64,000 nt of DNA from Thermogemmatispora onikobensis (GTDB taxonomy: Bacteria > Chloroflexota > Ktedonobacteria > Ktedonobacterales > Ktedonobacteraceae): positions 1-64,000 of the forward strand of contig NZ_BDGT01000034.1 of NCBI RefSeq assembly GCF_001748285.1, in the 5' to 3' direction. Numbering within the stretch: the stretch's first letter is position 1; each line of letters starts with the position of its first letter. Both the position numbers and the translations under genes were made by a program. A model generated the notes under the pieces. That model ran no database searches and was not told the origin of the DNA. It was given only the letters and a program-made list of their open reading frames with translations. Shown piece by piece: positions 26,201-35,122 of the stretch.

Positions 26201-26266
26201 GAGCGCCAGCTACGCGAGCCGCGCCCAGCTGCCAACGACAACGATCAGCCCGCCGCCGAAGAGTGA
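23261..26266 (+). CDS. ftsK: DNA translocase FtsK/SpoIIIE
   Basis: 1001 residues. A basic disordered N-terminus (1-75) precedes four to five membrane helices (about 100-245), an acidic linker rich in Gln and Pro (250-440), then the alpha/beta motor: Walker A GATGAGKS (623-630), LLVDPKMVELT, Walker B-like IVIIIDELADLM and VVATQRPSVDVITG. The last 130 residues contain the gamma winged helix (SLLQRRLRVGYARAARLIDLLE) that reads KOPS/SRS sequences, followed by a charged tail. It pumps chromosomal DNA through the division septum. Start ATG 23261 has GGAG nearby. Confidence 0.96.
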   Translation: MAASDQKNQRKERIVPGVEAKRTARASAAAGAVGSSRARVEQRTPGPAHARQAPKRASAGSRSSGRKASSAPSSPPADQTGDERFIHWLRAQWQRLEPHQQQQFYSLILLLLSLVLLGALTIFRQAFFLKEIRAISTALLGWSVYVLALSLLALAGILLIEGLLQRNLLRRSLVGGLALLWLLVLAESQLLFGGETGGFLGALLILPLHNWPAAVGHILILGLMVLVSIVTFRITFGHILAAARFVRQLFADHVERPAHTGSGEGARGPSPFLGQRPRYSRYGGQAQAGASSGDDEGTAQGTRAGMVRSSVSPAEPTMSEEDEDIIEFEPDFESDDDRQDGRDRAFHRHQPGSLLRGPYPPPKPLNRQEYQAATRGAQQQPLPFDGEHPPQQPLHISAHNVVPNLPEMEPLTPNPLKRQSAAEVSRGSQPRSGGQPSSPWKLPDLGLLNRPEDMKLQMLGEDTVALAKLIQDTLRSFRVEAEVRPEDISIGPTVIRFGIRPTGKPAMQPDEKGRLVPVRDASGNIVYESRTRVSRIMALQNDLALVLEARSIRMEAPVPGRPYVGVEIPNKNSRLVTLREILESKEYQSARAKSRLAVALGKDVAGAVRVGDLARMPHLLIAGATGAGKSVCINAMIATFLMQATPDDLRLLLVDPKMVELTHYNGIPHLLMPVVTEVDTVVGLLKNAIHEMERRYRLFSRLGVRNLDSYRKLRNERLARGDNSLQNLPAIVIIIDELADLMMTAPEEVEGLICRLAQLARATGIHLVVATQRPSVDVITGLIKANIPTRISFMVSSAIDSRTIIDMGGAERLLGRGDMLYLPADAGKPERIQGAFVADEEIERLVTYWKEQASQHRPGGSPEIEPGWEVHEQEAEESTLDDELLEQAEQVVREYGRASISLLQRRLRVGYARAARLIDLLEAHGIIGPQESGGRAREVLESRPSFGGSRHEGEGRTMADEVEEIIAEERARQEALRRQQERQLREPRPAANDNDQPAAEE

Positions 26267-26326
26267 GCAGCCGTACTGCCTTCTACCAGACCAGATCGGC
26301 CAGGGCTGACCCAGGACAGGTGCAAC

Positions 26327-27055
26327 TTACCAGCCTTCAGTCTCCAGCTCCTTGAGGAGCTTCTGATCTTCTTTGCTGCTGAGATCAAGCCTGGCAAAGA
26401 GATCGGGGCGCCGGCGCTTCGTGCGGCGCAGGGCTTCCTTCCGCCGCCAGCGCGCGATCTGCGCATGATTGCCGGAGAACAAGATCTCGGGCACTCGCCA
26501 GCCACGGAACTCCGGCGGACGGGTGTACTGGGGATACTCCAGCAGAGAGTCGCTGTGCGACTCTTCGTGCGTTGAGGCCTCGTCGCCCAGGACGCCGGGA
26601 ATGAGGCGGGCCACAGCATCGACGACGACCATCGCAGGCAGCTCGCCGCCAGTGAGCACATAATCGCCGATCGAAAGCTCGTCGGTTGCCAGATGCTCAG
26701 CCACGCGCTCATCGACCCCCTCATAGTGGCCACAGATCAGAGAAAGGCGCGGCTCGCGGGCCAGCTCGCGTGCGATCTGCTGATGAAAGAGGCGACCCTG
26801 GGGCGTCAGCAGAATGATAGGCCCGCCCTGATAGACGGCCTCGACCGCGGCGAAAATCGGCTCGGGTTTCATGACCATACCGACGCCACCACCATAAGGA
26901 TAATCGTCGACAACGTGATGCTTATCAGTCGTAAAATCTCGAATGTTGTGCAAGGCTATCGAGAGCAGACCTCGCTCGCGTGCACGCTTGAGGATGCTTT
27001 CAGAAAACGGCCCCTCAAACATGGCCGGGAAGAGCGTGAAGATGTCGATGTGCAT
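26327..27055 (-). CDS. trmD: tRNA (guanine37-N1)-methyltransferase TrmD
   Basis: 242 residues, the usual length. It begins [17 protein letters not shown] and shows the SPOUT knot motifs [22 protein letters not shown] and [17 protein letters not shown], then the C-terminal DNA/tRNA-binding helix with [13 protein letters not shown]. It methylates G37 next to the anticodon and prevents frameshifting. The usual neighbours (rimM, rpsP, rplS) are absent; the gene is convergent with ftsK and has its own promoter. Confidence 0.96.
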   Translation of the reverse strand: MHIDIFTLFPAMFEGPFSESILKRARERGLLSIALHNIRDFTTDKHHVVDDYPYGGGVGMVMKPEPIFAAVEAVYQGGPIILLTPQGRLFHQQIARELAREPRLSLICGHYEGVDERVAEHLATDELSIGDYVLTGGELPAMVVVDAVARLIPGVLGDEASTHEESHSDSLLEYPQYTRPPEFRGWRVPEILFSGNHAQIARWRRKEALRRTKRRRPDLFARLDLSSKEDQKLLKELETEGW

Positions 27056-27082
27056 CTCTGTCCTACCTGAAGGCTTTGTGTT

Positions 27083-27111
27083 AAAATAGCACTGGCACCG
27101 AACGTTGACAA
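27083..27111 (-). promoter_or_regulatory. promoter of trmD
   Basis: Minus strand: TTGTCA (27111-27106), 17 nt, TATTTT (27088-27083) preceded by TGC. The start codon is 28 nt downstream. Confidence 0.55.
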
Positions 27112-27201
27112 TCCCCGGCGGGGAGCTGTGCCAACCTGCCCCTGCCGGCCCCGCTCTGTACCCAGATACATGCCTTGTCTCTGTCTTTGTCGGAGCCTGC
27201 C

Positions 27202-28860
27202 ATGTCCCGATCCCTGACGCAGCACTTCAAGGACTTGCATGGCCAACTCGTGATTCTCATCGGGAGTGCCATCCGCCTCCTGGGTGGAGAGGCTGGCCTC
27301 TTTGTGGTGGCCAACGAAGCCTTCGACCCCCAGAGCAGCGAAGAATACACGGCCTACCAGATCAACGAGACAGCGGTCGCGAGCCTGCTGGCCCACATCC
27401 AACGTGGATCGCTGCCCACACCAGCCCGGCCTTTTGTCGTTGAGCGCCTGCCGTCCTCGCTCCTGGATGAGCTGGATCTCTTTGCCGATTTCATCGGTCC
27501 TGATCCTCAACCTGAGAGCGCCCCCTCCCAGGCCCAGGCCCGTAGCAGCCAGAAGCGTGACAGCTCCGACCCGGGCAGCAGCCGCCAGATCCAGGCGTAT
27601 GAGCGCTGCTCGCTGATTCTCCACGATCAGAGCGGCCTGGTGGGAATGCTGCACTACCTCCGCCCCGCCGGCAGCAGCTCCTGCCTGGAGAACGATGCGA
27701 TTCGCTTCGCCCTCTTCCGGGCTCAGCTGGCCGCCAGCATGCGCTTCGCCCTCAAAGCGCAGTCGCTGGTACGCGAGCAGGAGCGCCTGGCGGCCATCTT
27801 CCAGTACAGCACCGATGGCATCCTCACCGTTGACCACGCCTTTCGCATCATCGATTTCAATCCAGCAATGGAGCGACTGACGGGCTGGCGCGAAAGCGAG
27901 GTGCTGGGCCGCTTTTATTACGATGTGCTGCGCCCCAAGGATCGGCAAGGGAACGATCTGGGCCTGGAGAATTCACCGATCCTCCAGGCCTTTGCGGGTA
28001 AGCCCGTCGTCAATCGCGAGATTCAGATCACGGCGCGCGACGGCCAGCGCTTCAGCGTCAGCGTCTCAGCCTCCTGCGTCCATTCAGCACGCGGCGAGCC
28101 GATGAACGGTATCTTGACCGTGCGCGACATCACGCGCGAGCGCGAACAAGAAGAGCAGCGTTCCATGTTCATCTCCGTCATCTCCCACGAGCTGCAGACG
28201 CCGATCGCCATCATCAAAGGCTACGCCTCAACGCTGGCCCGTACCGACGCCACCTTTGACCGCGAGGCACTGCGCGCGCGCCTCCTGGCCATCGAAGAGG
28301 AGGCCGATCGCCTCAATAAGTTGGTCGGGAACCTGCTCTACGCCTCGCGCATCGAAGCGGGCGGCCTGCATATGGAGATTGCCCCCCTGGATCTGGAGCC
28401 ACTGATTCAGGGCGTCGTGCGACGCTTCCAGGCCAGAAGCCCCGATGTCGACATCAAGGTGCAGCTCCCGCCCAACCTGCCGCTGGTCATGGCCGACCGC
28501 GACCGCATCGAGGAGGTGCTGGAGAACCTGCTGGACAACGCCATGAAATACTCGCCGCGGCAGCGCACAGTCACGGTGAGCTGCTCCACGGTGGGCGATG
28601 AGGTGATCGTCAGCGTCAGCGATCAGGGCATGGGCATCTCGCTGCGCGACCAGGAGCGGCTTTTCCAGCGCTTCCAGCGTCTCAATCACCCATCGACGTC
28701 CGGACGCCCAGGCGCCGGTCTTGGCCTCTATATCTGCCGCGCTATCATTGAGGCCCACGGAGGAAGGATCTGGGTGGAAAGTGCGCTACATCAAGGCTCA
28801 ACGTTCTCGTTTAGCCTGCCTCGCAAGGAGAAGGCGCAATTGCCTATGGTGGTGTTTTAA
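27202..28860 (+). CDS. cytoplasmic PAS histidine kinase
   Basis: 552 residues from ATG 27202 (GGAG 6 nt upstream). No membrane segment is visible. About 1-185 looks like a GAF-type sensor with a variable loop, 190-310 is a PAS domain ([23 protein letters not shown]...), then HisKA with the phosphorylated His in [17 protein letters not shown] (about 330), and HATPase with [23 protein letters not shown] and GAGLGLYI. It ends 2 nt before the regulator gene, so kinase and regulator are an operon. The PAS and GAF regions suggest a cytosolic redox or small-molecule signal. Confidence 0.93.
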   Translation: MSRSLTQHFKDLHGQLVILIGSAIRLLGGEAGLFVVANEAFDPQSSEEYTAYQINETAVASLLAHIQRGSLPTPARPFVVERLPSSLLDELDLFADFIGPDPQPESAPSQAQARSSQKRDSSDPGSSRQIQAYERCSLILHDQSGLVGMLHYLRPAGSSSCLENDAIRFALFRAQLAASMRFALKAQSLVREQERLAAIFQYSTDGILTVDHAFRIIDFNPAMERLTGWRESEVLGRFYYDVLRPKDRQGNDLGLENSPILQAFAGKPVVNREIQITARDGQRFSVSVSASCVHSARGEPMNGILTVRDITREREQEEQRSMFISVISHELQTPIAIIKGYASTLARTDATFDREALRARLLAIEEEADRLNKLVGNLLYASRIEAGGLHMEIAPLDLEPLIQGVVRRFQARSPDVDIKVQLPPNLPLVMADRDRIEEVLENLLDNAMKYSPRQRTVTVSCSTVGDEVIVSVSDQGMGISLRDQERLFQRFQRLNHPSTSGRPGAGLGLYICRAIIEAHGGRIWVESALHQGSTFSFSLPRKEKAQLPMVVF

Positions 28861-28862
28861 AG

Positions 28863-29582
28863 ATGGAGAAGGAAAATTTCGATCACCGTGATATCACCAT
28901 TCTCATTGTTGATGATGAACCGCGTATCCGTGATCTTGTGCGTATGAATCTAGAGTTAGAGCACTATCATGTACTGGAGGCAAGTAGTGGAGAGGAGGCC
29001 CTGGAGCAACTGCGCGAAAACTTGCCCGATCTCATTGTCCTTGATGTCATGATGCCAGACATGGATGGCTTTGAGACCCTGCGCCAGATCCGTGAGGTCT
29101 CGACCGTTCCGGTGATCATGCTGACGGTGCGCCAGGACGAACACGACCGCATTCGCGGCCTGGACCTGGGAGCCGATGACTATATTGCCAAGCCCTTCAG
29201 TCCACGTGAGCTACTCTCGCGCATCCGGGCCTTGCTGCGCCGGGCTTTCATGCCGCCGCCGGCGCGCAAGACCGAGATTGTTGTCGACAAGGACCTCAAG
29301 ATCGACTTCGCCAGGCGAGAGGTCATTGTCCGCGGCCAGAAGGTCACCTTGCGTCCCACTGAATACCGTCTGCTTTACCATCTCGTCAACAATGCCGGGC
29401 GGCTTCTCACCCACGAGACGCTACTCTCCAAGGTCTGGGGACGGGAATATCGAGACGAGGCCCATTATCTGCGGCTGTACATTACCTATCTGCGGCAGAA
29501 GATTGAGAAAGATCCTGCTCACCCCCAATACATCCTGACAGAGCGGGGCGTAGGCTATCGCTTCAAGGAACTGGAGGGCTAA
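28863..29582 (+). CDS. OmpR-family response regulator
   Basis: 239 residues. Receiver with ILIVDDEPR, Asp in [10 protein letters not shown] (about 60), Thr in MLTVR and Lys in IAKPFSP; winged helix with [25 protein letters not shown] and ERGVGYRF. It follows the kinase after 2 nt and precedes the metalloprotease gene by 6 nt, so the three form one transcription unit and the protease may be a constitutive companion or a target. Confidence 0.94.
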   Translation: MEKENFDHRDITILIVDDEPRIRDLVRMNLELEHYHVLEASSGEEALEQLRENLPDLIVLDVMMPDMDGFETLRQIREVSTVPVIMLTVRQDEHDRIRGLDLGADDYIAKPFSPRELLSRIRALLRRAFMPPPARKTEIVVDKDLKIDFARREVIVRGQKVTLRPTEYRLLYHLVNNAGRLLTHETLLSKVWGREYRDEAHYLRLYITYLRQKIEKDPAHPQYILTERGVGYRFKELEG

Positions 29583-29588
29583 GCGACT

Positions 29589-31598
29589 ATGAGCACACGG
29601 GCTCGGGGTAGGCTCTCGCTCCTTCGCGAATGGTTGGGCTTACTGACTCTGCTGCTTACACTCGTGGTCACAGGGGGCGCCTGCTCCCCCTTTGGCAATA
29701 CCGCCTCTCTCAAGACGCCGACGTCCGGCGACGTCACCGTTGGCCCGAAGCTGTCGCCAACGCCCCAGAACCTGCCAGCGCTCCTGCAGGCCGAGCGCTT
29801 GCTCACAACCGCGGCCCATCCGCCACGCGATCTCTACAGCCTGGCCCAGCGCCTCAAGCTGCACGACCCGCAGCCGCCGCCACAGCGGGGGCGCAGCACG
29901 CCGCTCAACGCTCATCCTGGCCAGGAAGACCAGTTCTGGCTACTCAACCTCGATACCCACCGCTATGAGCGCATTCGTGCCAGGCTGGTCTACGTCACCC
30001 CCCACGTCTACATGTACGTCGAGGACGGCCAGAGCGCCAGCCTGACTGCCCTTAAAAGCTCCGCCGACCTCTTTGAAGAGCGCATCTATCCCGGCGAGCA
30101 CGCCATCTTTGGCAGCGAGTGGCAGCCAGGCATCGACGACGATGTACACCTGACCATCCTGAACGCCGCGAGCCTGGGCAACGGCGTCGGCGGCTACTTT
30201 TCTTCCGCCGACGAGTACCCGACCGCCATCAATCCCTACAGCAATGAGCGCGAGATGATCTACATCGACCTCGACACCATGCTGCCGGGGACAGCCGATT
30301 ACAACAGCACTCTGGCTCACGAATTTCAGCATATGATTCACTGGCATCTTCATCCCAACGATCCCGAGTGGATCAATGAAGGGATGTCCCTGCTGGCTCA
30401 GCACCTCAACGGCTTCTCTGTGGGCGGCGCCGACCGCGCCTTCCTCTCTCATCCCAACACGCAGCTCACCGACTGGAGCGACGACATGCCAGCGGCCTTA
30501 GACCACTACGGGGCCGCCTATCTCTTCCTGGCCTACTTCGCTGAGCACTATGGTGGCTACCCCATTCTCAAAGAGCTGCTGAGTGATCCCGCCGATCCTC
30601 CCCTCAGCTTCGACCATGTTCTGGCCCATCATGGTTATAAGGATCGTTTTGATGACGTAGTAAATAAGTGGTACCTTGCCAATGTCATCCAGGACGATAG
30701 CATCGACAAGGGAGACTACGGCTATGCCACCATCCAGGTCGGGGTTCCTGTGCCGTCGCAGTCAGTCACAGGCTATCCTTTTACCATGCTCAACAGCATC
30801 CATCAATACGCGGCAGAGTACTACACCTTTGAGCCGGCAGGGCAGGCGGGCAACCTGACCCTGACCTTCAACGGCACGCCTACCACACCCATCATCGCGA
30901 ACACGCCCTACCATTCGCACTATGAATGGTGGAGCAATCGATATGATAATATGGATAGTACCCTGACTCGCTCCTTTGACCTGAGCAGGCTCAAAGGCCA
31001 GCATGTCACCCTGCAATTCGCCGCCTGGTTTGATCTGGAACGCGACTACGACTATGCGTTTGTAGAAGCCTCGACCGATGGGATCAACTGGACAACGCTG
31101 CCCGGACGCTACACAACGGCCAGCAATCCCAATGGGGGGAACTGGGGTTATGGCTACACCGGAACCAGCGGCGGGAGCAGTCCGCAATGGGTCGAGGAGC
31201 AGATCGACCTGACCCCCTACGCTGGCCAGCGCATCCAGTTGCGCTTCGAGGAGGTCACCGATGATGCAGTGAATCACCAGGGCTTTGCCCTGGCCTGGAT
31301 ACGCATTCCAGAGCTGCATTTCGAGGATACCCTGGCCAGCGACAACGGCTGGGTCAGCCACGGCTTTATCCGCTCAGCGAACGTGCTGCCGGAACACTAT
31401 AATGTGCAGGCCCTGGTCTATGAGGGCCAGGATTTCAGTGTTCGCCACTTCCTTGTCAACCTGGCCAGCGGCCAGGCCAGCGTGACCATCCCGGATTTTG
31501 GCAGGAAGGTCAGCCGGGTCACCCTCGTCATCTCCGCCTGGGCAGTTGCCACCTCGCTCCCGGTCCGCTACCAGCTGACGGCCCGGCTGGGGCTGTAA
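29589..31598 (+). CDS. secreted zinc metalloprotease, probable lipoprotein
   Basis: 669 residues. Signal peptide (LLTLLLTLVVTGGAC) with Cys32 as possible lipidation site, although the lipobox is weak at its first position. The catalytic helix is HEFQHMIHWH (His244-Glu245, His248) and Glu264 in INEG is a likely third ligand, the gluzincin pattern. The C-terminal 300 residues are beta-rich with Trp/Tyr-rich modules resembling the immune-inhibitor-A/MAM-like domains (HSHYEWWSNRYDNMDSTL, then SFDLSRLKGQ). It should be cell-surface anchored or released and degrade proteins. Exact peptidase family (M6-like or M30-like) is not settled. Confidence 0.82.
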   Translation: MSTRARGRLSLLREWLGLLTLLLTLVVTGGACSPFGNTASLKTPTSGDVTVGPKLSPTPQNLPALLQAERLLTTAAHPPRDLYSLAQRLKLHDPQPPPQRGRSTPLNAHPGQEDQFWLLNLDTHRYERIRARLVYVTPHVYMYVEDGQSASLTALKSSADLFEERIYPGEHAIFGSEWQPGIDDDVHLTILNAASLGNGVGGYFSSADEYPTAINPYSNEREMIYIDLDTMLPGTADYNSTLAHEFQHMIHWHLHPNDPEWINEGMSLLAQHLNGFSVGGADRAFLSHPNTQLTDWSDDMPAALDHYGAAYLFLAYFAEHYGGYPILKELLSDPADPPLSFDHVLAHHGYKDRFDDVVNKWYLANVIQDDSIDKGDYGYATIQVGVPVPSQSVTGYPFTMLNSIHQYAAEYYTFEPAGQAGNLTLTFNGTPTTPIIANTPYHSHYEWWSNRYDNMDSTLTRSFDLSRLKGQHVTLQFAAWFDLERDYDYAFVEASTDGINWTTLPGRYTTASNPNGGNWGYGYTGTSGGSSPQWVEEQIDLTPYAGQRIQLRFEEVTDDAVNHQGFALAWIRIPELHFEDTLASDNGWVSHGFIRSANVLPEHYNVQALVYEGQDFSVRHFLVNLASGQASVTIPDFGRKVSRVTLVISAWAVATSLPVRYQLTARLGL

Positions 31599-31998
31599 GC
31601 CAGCAGCGTGGCCGCGGTGCCGCATCCACCGTTGCACCATGCTGGTGGAGAAGACAGAGAGGGAGTCTGAAAGGCAGGATGCGCATGTACTACCCACCCA
31701 CCCACCTGGCGATGGCGATCCAACCAACGCAGCCCCTGGTCAGGCAAGGTCAGCGGGGAGCCAGGCGCGCTACAGAGCGAAGCGCCAGCGACCGGCTCCC
31801 CGCTGGCAGCGCGCTGCCCAGCCAGCAAGCGCGTCCTTCCCCCACAGCAGACCCCGCCCGGCAGGGGCCCGGATCACCCTGTGCCTGTGCACCGCACCTC
31901 GCTCTGCAGCGGAACGAATGGGAGGCCCAGACGCCGCTGTCTACCAGGGCTGTCAGGAAGCATCGTTTCTATCCAGTTAGTGATCTTGTCTAGAGGGG
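31599..31998. other. intergenic region with a long hairpin
   Basis: 400 nt. At 31751-31805 a perfect 12-bp stem (31751-31762 with 31794-31805) encloses a second 5-bp stem (31764-31768 with 31782-31786). There is no T-run after it on either strand, so it is not a classic terminator. No gene recognised; small plus-strand frames have unnatural composition. Confidence 0.45.
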
Positions 31999-33000
31999 AT
32001 GGGAAAGACCTTGAATAAAAAGGAACGTGTTGACGCCGCTTTGCGCGGTAAACCGGTCGATCGTGTACCAGTGAGCATGTGGGGGCACGACTACGAGCGC
32101 GAATGGAACATGCAAACGTTCGTCGAGGCCATGATCGAGAACTTCACGCGCTATGACTGGGACTTCCTGAAGGTCAATCCGCGTGCCTCCTATCATGTCG
32201 AGGGCTGGAAGGTCCGTGTGCGCCCCTCCGGCGACAAATATAAGCCGCCGATCTTCGAGGATACTCCCATCAAGAGCACAGCGGACTGGAAGCGGCTGCG
32301 CCCGCTGGAGCCGACACAGGGAGCCCTGGCCGAACAGCTACGGGCCTTGCAGCTCATCAAGTACCATCTCGGGAACGACGCCTACTTTGTCCAGACGATT
32401 TTCTGCCCGCTGGGCGTGGCCAGGTACCTGGCTGGCAACAGCACAGAGGCGGTGCTACATAGCATCCGCGAAGATCGCAAGGCCCTCCATACGGGCCTGC
32501 GCACGATCCTGGAAACCTTTATCACTTTCGCCATCGCTTGCATGGAAGAGGGAGCCAGCGGCATCTTCTATGCAACCAACGGCTGGGCCCGCGAGGGTCT
32601 GCTCACCCAGGATCAGTACCGCGAGTTTGGTGAACAGTATGACCTGGAGTTCCTGGACGCTATCAAGGGACGCAGCAAGTTCACCATCCTGCATAACTGT
32701 GGCCCCCGCATCTACTTTGACCTGCTGGCCAACTACCCCGTCCACGCTCTGAGCTGGGCCGCTACCCTGGAGGGAAATCCCGATCTGCGCGAAGGGAAGC
32801 GCCGCTCAGGGAAAGCGGTCATGGGCGGCATCAGCGAAAAAACCGTGCTGCGCACCGGTACCCCGGATCAGGTGCAAGAGGAGGTGCAGAGGGCTTTAGA
32901 GCTGACCAACGGCGAGCACTTTATCCTGGCCCCAGGCTGCGCCGTCCCCCCCGATGTGCCTCCCAAAAATCTGGAGGCAGTCCGACAGATGCTGTCTTGA
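31999..33000 (+). CDS. uroporphyrinogen-decarboxylase (URO-D) family protein, not HemE
   Basis: 333 residues with the URO-D fold: N-terminal ALRGKPVDRVPVSMWGHD, a central FCPLGVARYLAG, IFYATNGWAREGLL, and the C-terminal HNCGPRIYFDLLANYPVHALSW followed by GGISEKTVLRTG. The HemE signature MRQAGR is missing from the N-terminus, so the protein belongs to the methyltransferase-like or uncharacterised branch. TTG 32011 is an alternative start. The last bases carry the -35 box of the next operon. Confidence 0.85.
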   Translation: MGKTLNKKERVDAALRGKPVDRVPVSMWGHDYEREWNMQTFVEAMIENFTRYDWDFLKVNPRASYHVEGWKVRVRPSGDKYKPPIFEDTPIKSTADWKRLRPLEPTQGALAEQLRALQLIKYHLGNDAYFVQTIFCPLGVARYLAGNSTEAVLHSIREDRKALHTGLRTILETFITFAIACMEEGASGIFYATNGWAREGLLTQDQYREFGEQYDLEFLDAIKGRSKFTILHNCGPRIYFDLLANYPVHALSWAATLEGNPDLREGKRRSGKAVMGGISEKTVLRTGTPDQVQEEVQRALELTNGEHFILAPGCAVPPDVPPKNLEAVRQMLS

Positions 33001-33025
33001 CACATGTCAAGGCATTCGCTATACT
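32997..33025 (+). promoter_or_regulatory. promoter of the NUDIX operon with an overlapping inverted repeat
   Basis: TTGACA (32997-33002), 17 nt, TATACT (33020-33025): near-consensus. The -35 box is the left half of an inverted repeat TTGACA-CA-TGTCAA (32997-33010), a possible operator. The box also overlaps the TGA stop of the URO-D gene. Confidence 0.75.
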
Positions 33026-33166
33026 GCCACGATAAGGAGCGGCGCAACCTGTTCCCCCTTATCAGGAAGAGGTTTCGCGCTGCGTCAACGCTCTGGCAGG
33101 TATCAGTACGCGGCGCGACTCTCTCAGGTCGCGCCCAATTCTTTTGTTGTTGACTGACTGGCGAGA

Positions 33167-33850
33167 ATGCGCATGCGACGGTCAGCAGCAGTATTCGCAG
33201 TAAGGAGGAGTGGGGCGAAGTTGCGATGGCATAGAGAGGAAACAGCTCGGGGCTGGGACCGCTATCAGCACTATCGTACGCTGCGCGCGTACTCAGCCGG
33301 CGGCGTCGTCTTCCGCCTGGTTCCTGCCTCAGCCCCGCTAGCTCAAAGGCAGCAGCAGTTACAGTGGCAACAACAGCACTACGCCAGACAGCGATCCTTT
33401 CAGGGGAAAGCGGTACGCAATTTCAGGGGGCTGATTGGCAGCGAAGGGATGAGCATCGAGGTGGCTCTGGTCGGTCGGAGCCACCCGGGGATCTGGGTGC
33501 TGCCGAAGGGGACGCCGCATGCCGGTGAGACGATCGAGCAGGTGGCCTTGCGCGAGGTGCAGGAAGAGACGGGCCTGCAAGTGCGCCTGATCGCCTACAT
33601 TGGCACGATCTCCTATCGCTTCGTGCGCGACCATATTCGCTATCACAAGCAGGTGCGCCATTTCCTGCTGGAGGCCATTGGCGGCGATATCACGCTACAC
33701 GACCAGGAGTATGACCGCGTTGGCTGGTTCTCTCTGGGCGAAGCCTGTCGCCTCCTGACATATCAGAACGAGGTCAATATTCTCTACCAGGCGGAGGCCA
33801 TTTTGCAACGCTGGCTACAACAGCGGCACCGGCAGGAAGGATCTTGTTAG
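33167..33850 (+). CDS. NUDIX hydrolase
   Basis: 227 residues from ATG 33167. The NUDIX box is complete at residues 115-137 (G-x5-E-x7-REVQEETGL), and the domain starts with AYSAGGVVFR near 41. A Gln-rich insertion (about 56-85) separates the first strands, an unusual feature. The family hydrolyses nucleoside diphosphates linked to another group; the substrate is unknown. TTG 33221, 12 nt after a perfect AGGAGG, may be the true start, which would remove 18 basic residues. First gene of a three-gene operon. Confidence 0.88.
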   Translation: MRMRRSAAVFAVRRSGAKLRWHREETARGWDRYQHYRTLRAYSAGGVVFRLVPASAPLAQRQQQLQWQQQHYARQRSFQGKAVRNFRGLIGSEGMSIEVALVGRSHPGIWVLPKGTPHAGETIEQVALREVQEETGLQVRLIAYIGTISYRFVRDHIRYHKQVRHFLLEAIGGDITLHDQEYDRVGWFSLGEACRLLTYQNEVNILYQAEAILQRWLQQRHRQEGSC

Positions 33851-33854
33851 CCCT

Positions 33855-34226
33855 ATGCAACAGCGACAAGAGCATGCGCGCTATTCCCTGTTTCGGCGGA
33901 TTTTCTTCCCCTACAGCGGCGGAGAGGCGCTGACGACCAGACAGAGCCTGCGCATCATCATCGCCTGGACACTGGTTGTCCCCGTGTCCATGACGCTGCT
34001 GACGCTCGTCCTGTCCCTGCTCCTCGGTCTCTCTCCGCAGCGCATCGTTCTACTGGTACTCATTACGTTCTTATCAGGTGTGATGGTCTTCGGTCTCTTA
34101 AGCCTGGTCGTCATCGCCACCAACAATCGAGCCGTGCGGCTTCGCCAGGAGCGGCAGGCGCGTTTCAGCCAGGGAGGCCAGGCAGCAGAAGGAGGAGAAG
34201 ACCGTGGAGGTAGGTATGGATCTTAG
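33855..34226 (+). CDS. small two-helix membrane protein
   Basis: 123 residues, 4 nt after the NUDIX gene. Two hydrophobic helices (IIIAWTLVVPVSMTLLTLVL, about 35-55, and IVLLVLITFLSGVMVFGLL, about 64-85) lie between a basic N-terminus and a polar Arg/Gln/Gly tail. No family recognised. Its end overlaps the start of the MEDS gene by 11 nt. Confidence 0.7.
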   Translation: MQQRQEHARYSLFRRIFFPYSGGEALTTRQSLRIIIAWTLVVPVSMTLLTLVLSLLLGLSPQRIVLLVLITFLSGVMVFGLLSLVVIATNNRAVRLRQERQARFSQGGQAAEGGEDRGGRYGS

Positions 34227-34869
34227 TGTCGAGGGCAAATCTGAGCGCATTCCTCCTGGCTCCCACATTTGCCAGCTTTACAGCAAAGTGTCAGAGATTC
34301 CAGGCGTGACGGCGCGCCTCCTCCGAGTCGGTCTGACAGCCTCGGAAAAGTGCCTCTTTGCCGCCGCTCCCGCCCAGGTTCAGGAGCTGCGAGAGGAATT
34401 AGCCAAGCTAAACGTCGACGTCAATGCCACACTCGCCAGCGGACAGCTGGTCTTGCACGAGGAGCGGGAGAGCTTCCTTGCTCATGGCTCCCGCTTTGAT
34501 CCCTATTTCCTGCTCTCCTCCCATCAGACGTTCATCGCCCAGGCGCTGCGCGAAGGCTGGAAGGCCGTGCGCATCTCCATCGACATGAGCTGGCTCACCA
34601 GCGACGTGGCGACTCCGGAGCAGATCCTCAAGTATGAAGCGGCCTCTGATGCCGTTTTCACTTTCCAGAATGCGCCCATCATCGCCCTGATGCACTATGA
34701 CCATAGCAAGCTGATGCCCGGCCTGGTGGCTGAGTTGCTCAAGCTGCATCCTATCTCCGTGGTCGGGAAATATATCAAACGCAACCCTTACTACCTGAAC
34801 TCGGAGCAGTACATGCTCAAGGTACTGCGGATGAGTCGCGACAAAGACCAGGGACGAGCAAGCTCTTAG
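34216..34869 (+). CDS. MEDS-domain (DcmR-like sensory) protein
   Basis: 217 residues, one MEDS domain: HICQLYSKVSE near residue 19, ATLASGQLVLHEERESFL, and the acidic/hydrophobic core IRISIDMSWLTS, with YEAASDAVF and ALMHYDHSKL further on. MEDS domains, first noted in the dichloromethane regulator DcmR, resemble RecA/KaiC folds without a full Walker motif and sense small organic molecules or act in signalling. ATG 34216 follows GGAGG at 5 nt and is preferred over GTG 34204. No DNA-binding domain is fused, so it probably acts on a partner protein. Confidence 0.82.
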   Translation: MDLSVEGKSERIPPGSHICQLYSKVSEIPGVTARLLRVGLTASEKCLFAAAPAQVQELREELAKLNVDVNATLASGQLVLHEERESFLAHGSRFDPYFLLSSHQTFIAQALREGWKAVRISIDMSWLTSDVATPEQILKYEAASDAVFTFQNAPIIALMHYDHSKLMPGLVAELLKLHPISVVGKYIKRNPYYLNSEQYMLKVLRMSRDKDQGRASS

Positions 34870-35122
34870 TCCCACCATCTTTCACCTATCCACCCAGAGA
34901 TAGGAACGCCCCCCCCACAGCCAGAAGGCAGAGACCGGCCCAAAGCGGCTCTGAGCCGATGAGACAGGAGGGAGCCGGGCCAGAGAGCAGAGAGGGTCTC
35001 AGCGACAATCGGGGGACAGCCACAACCGCTATCGCTCCACTTACTCAGCCTCGCCTCCCCCCGCTCGCTGGTGCGCTGCTCTTTGGTCCGGCTCCCATGT
35101 CCTTTCTTCAGCCTGGATCAGT

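Noticed and set aside
31999-33000. Identification as HemE
   Set aside because: The MRQAGR substrate-binding signature of true uroporphyrinogen decarboxylases is missing.
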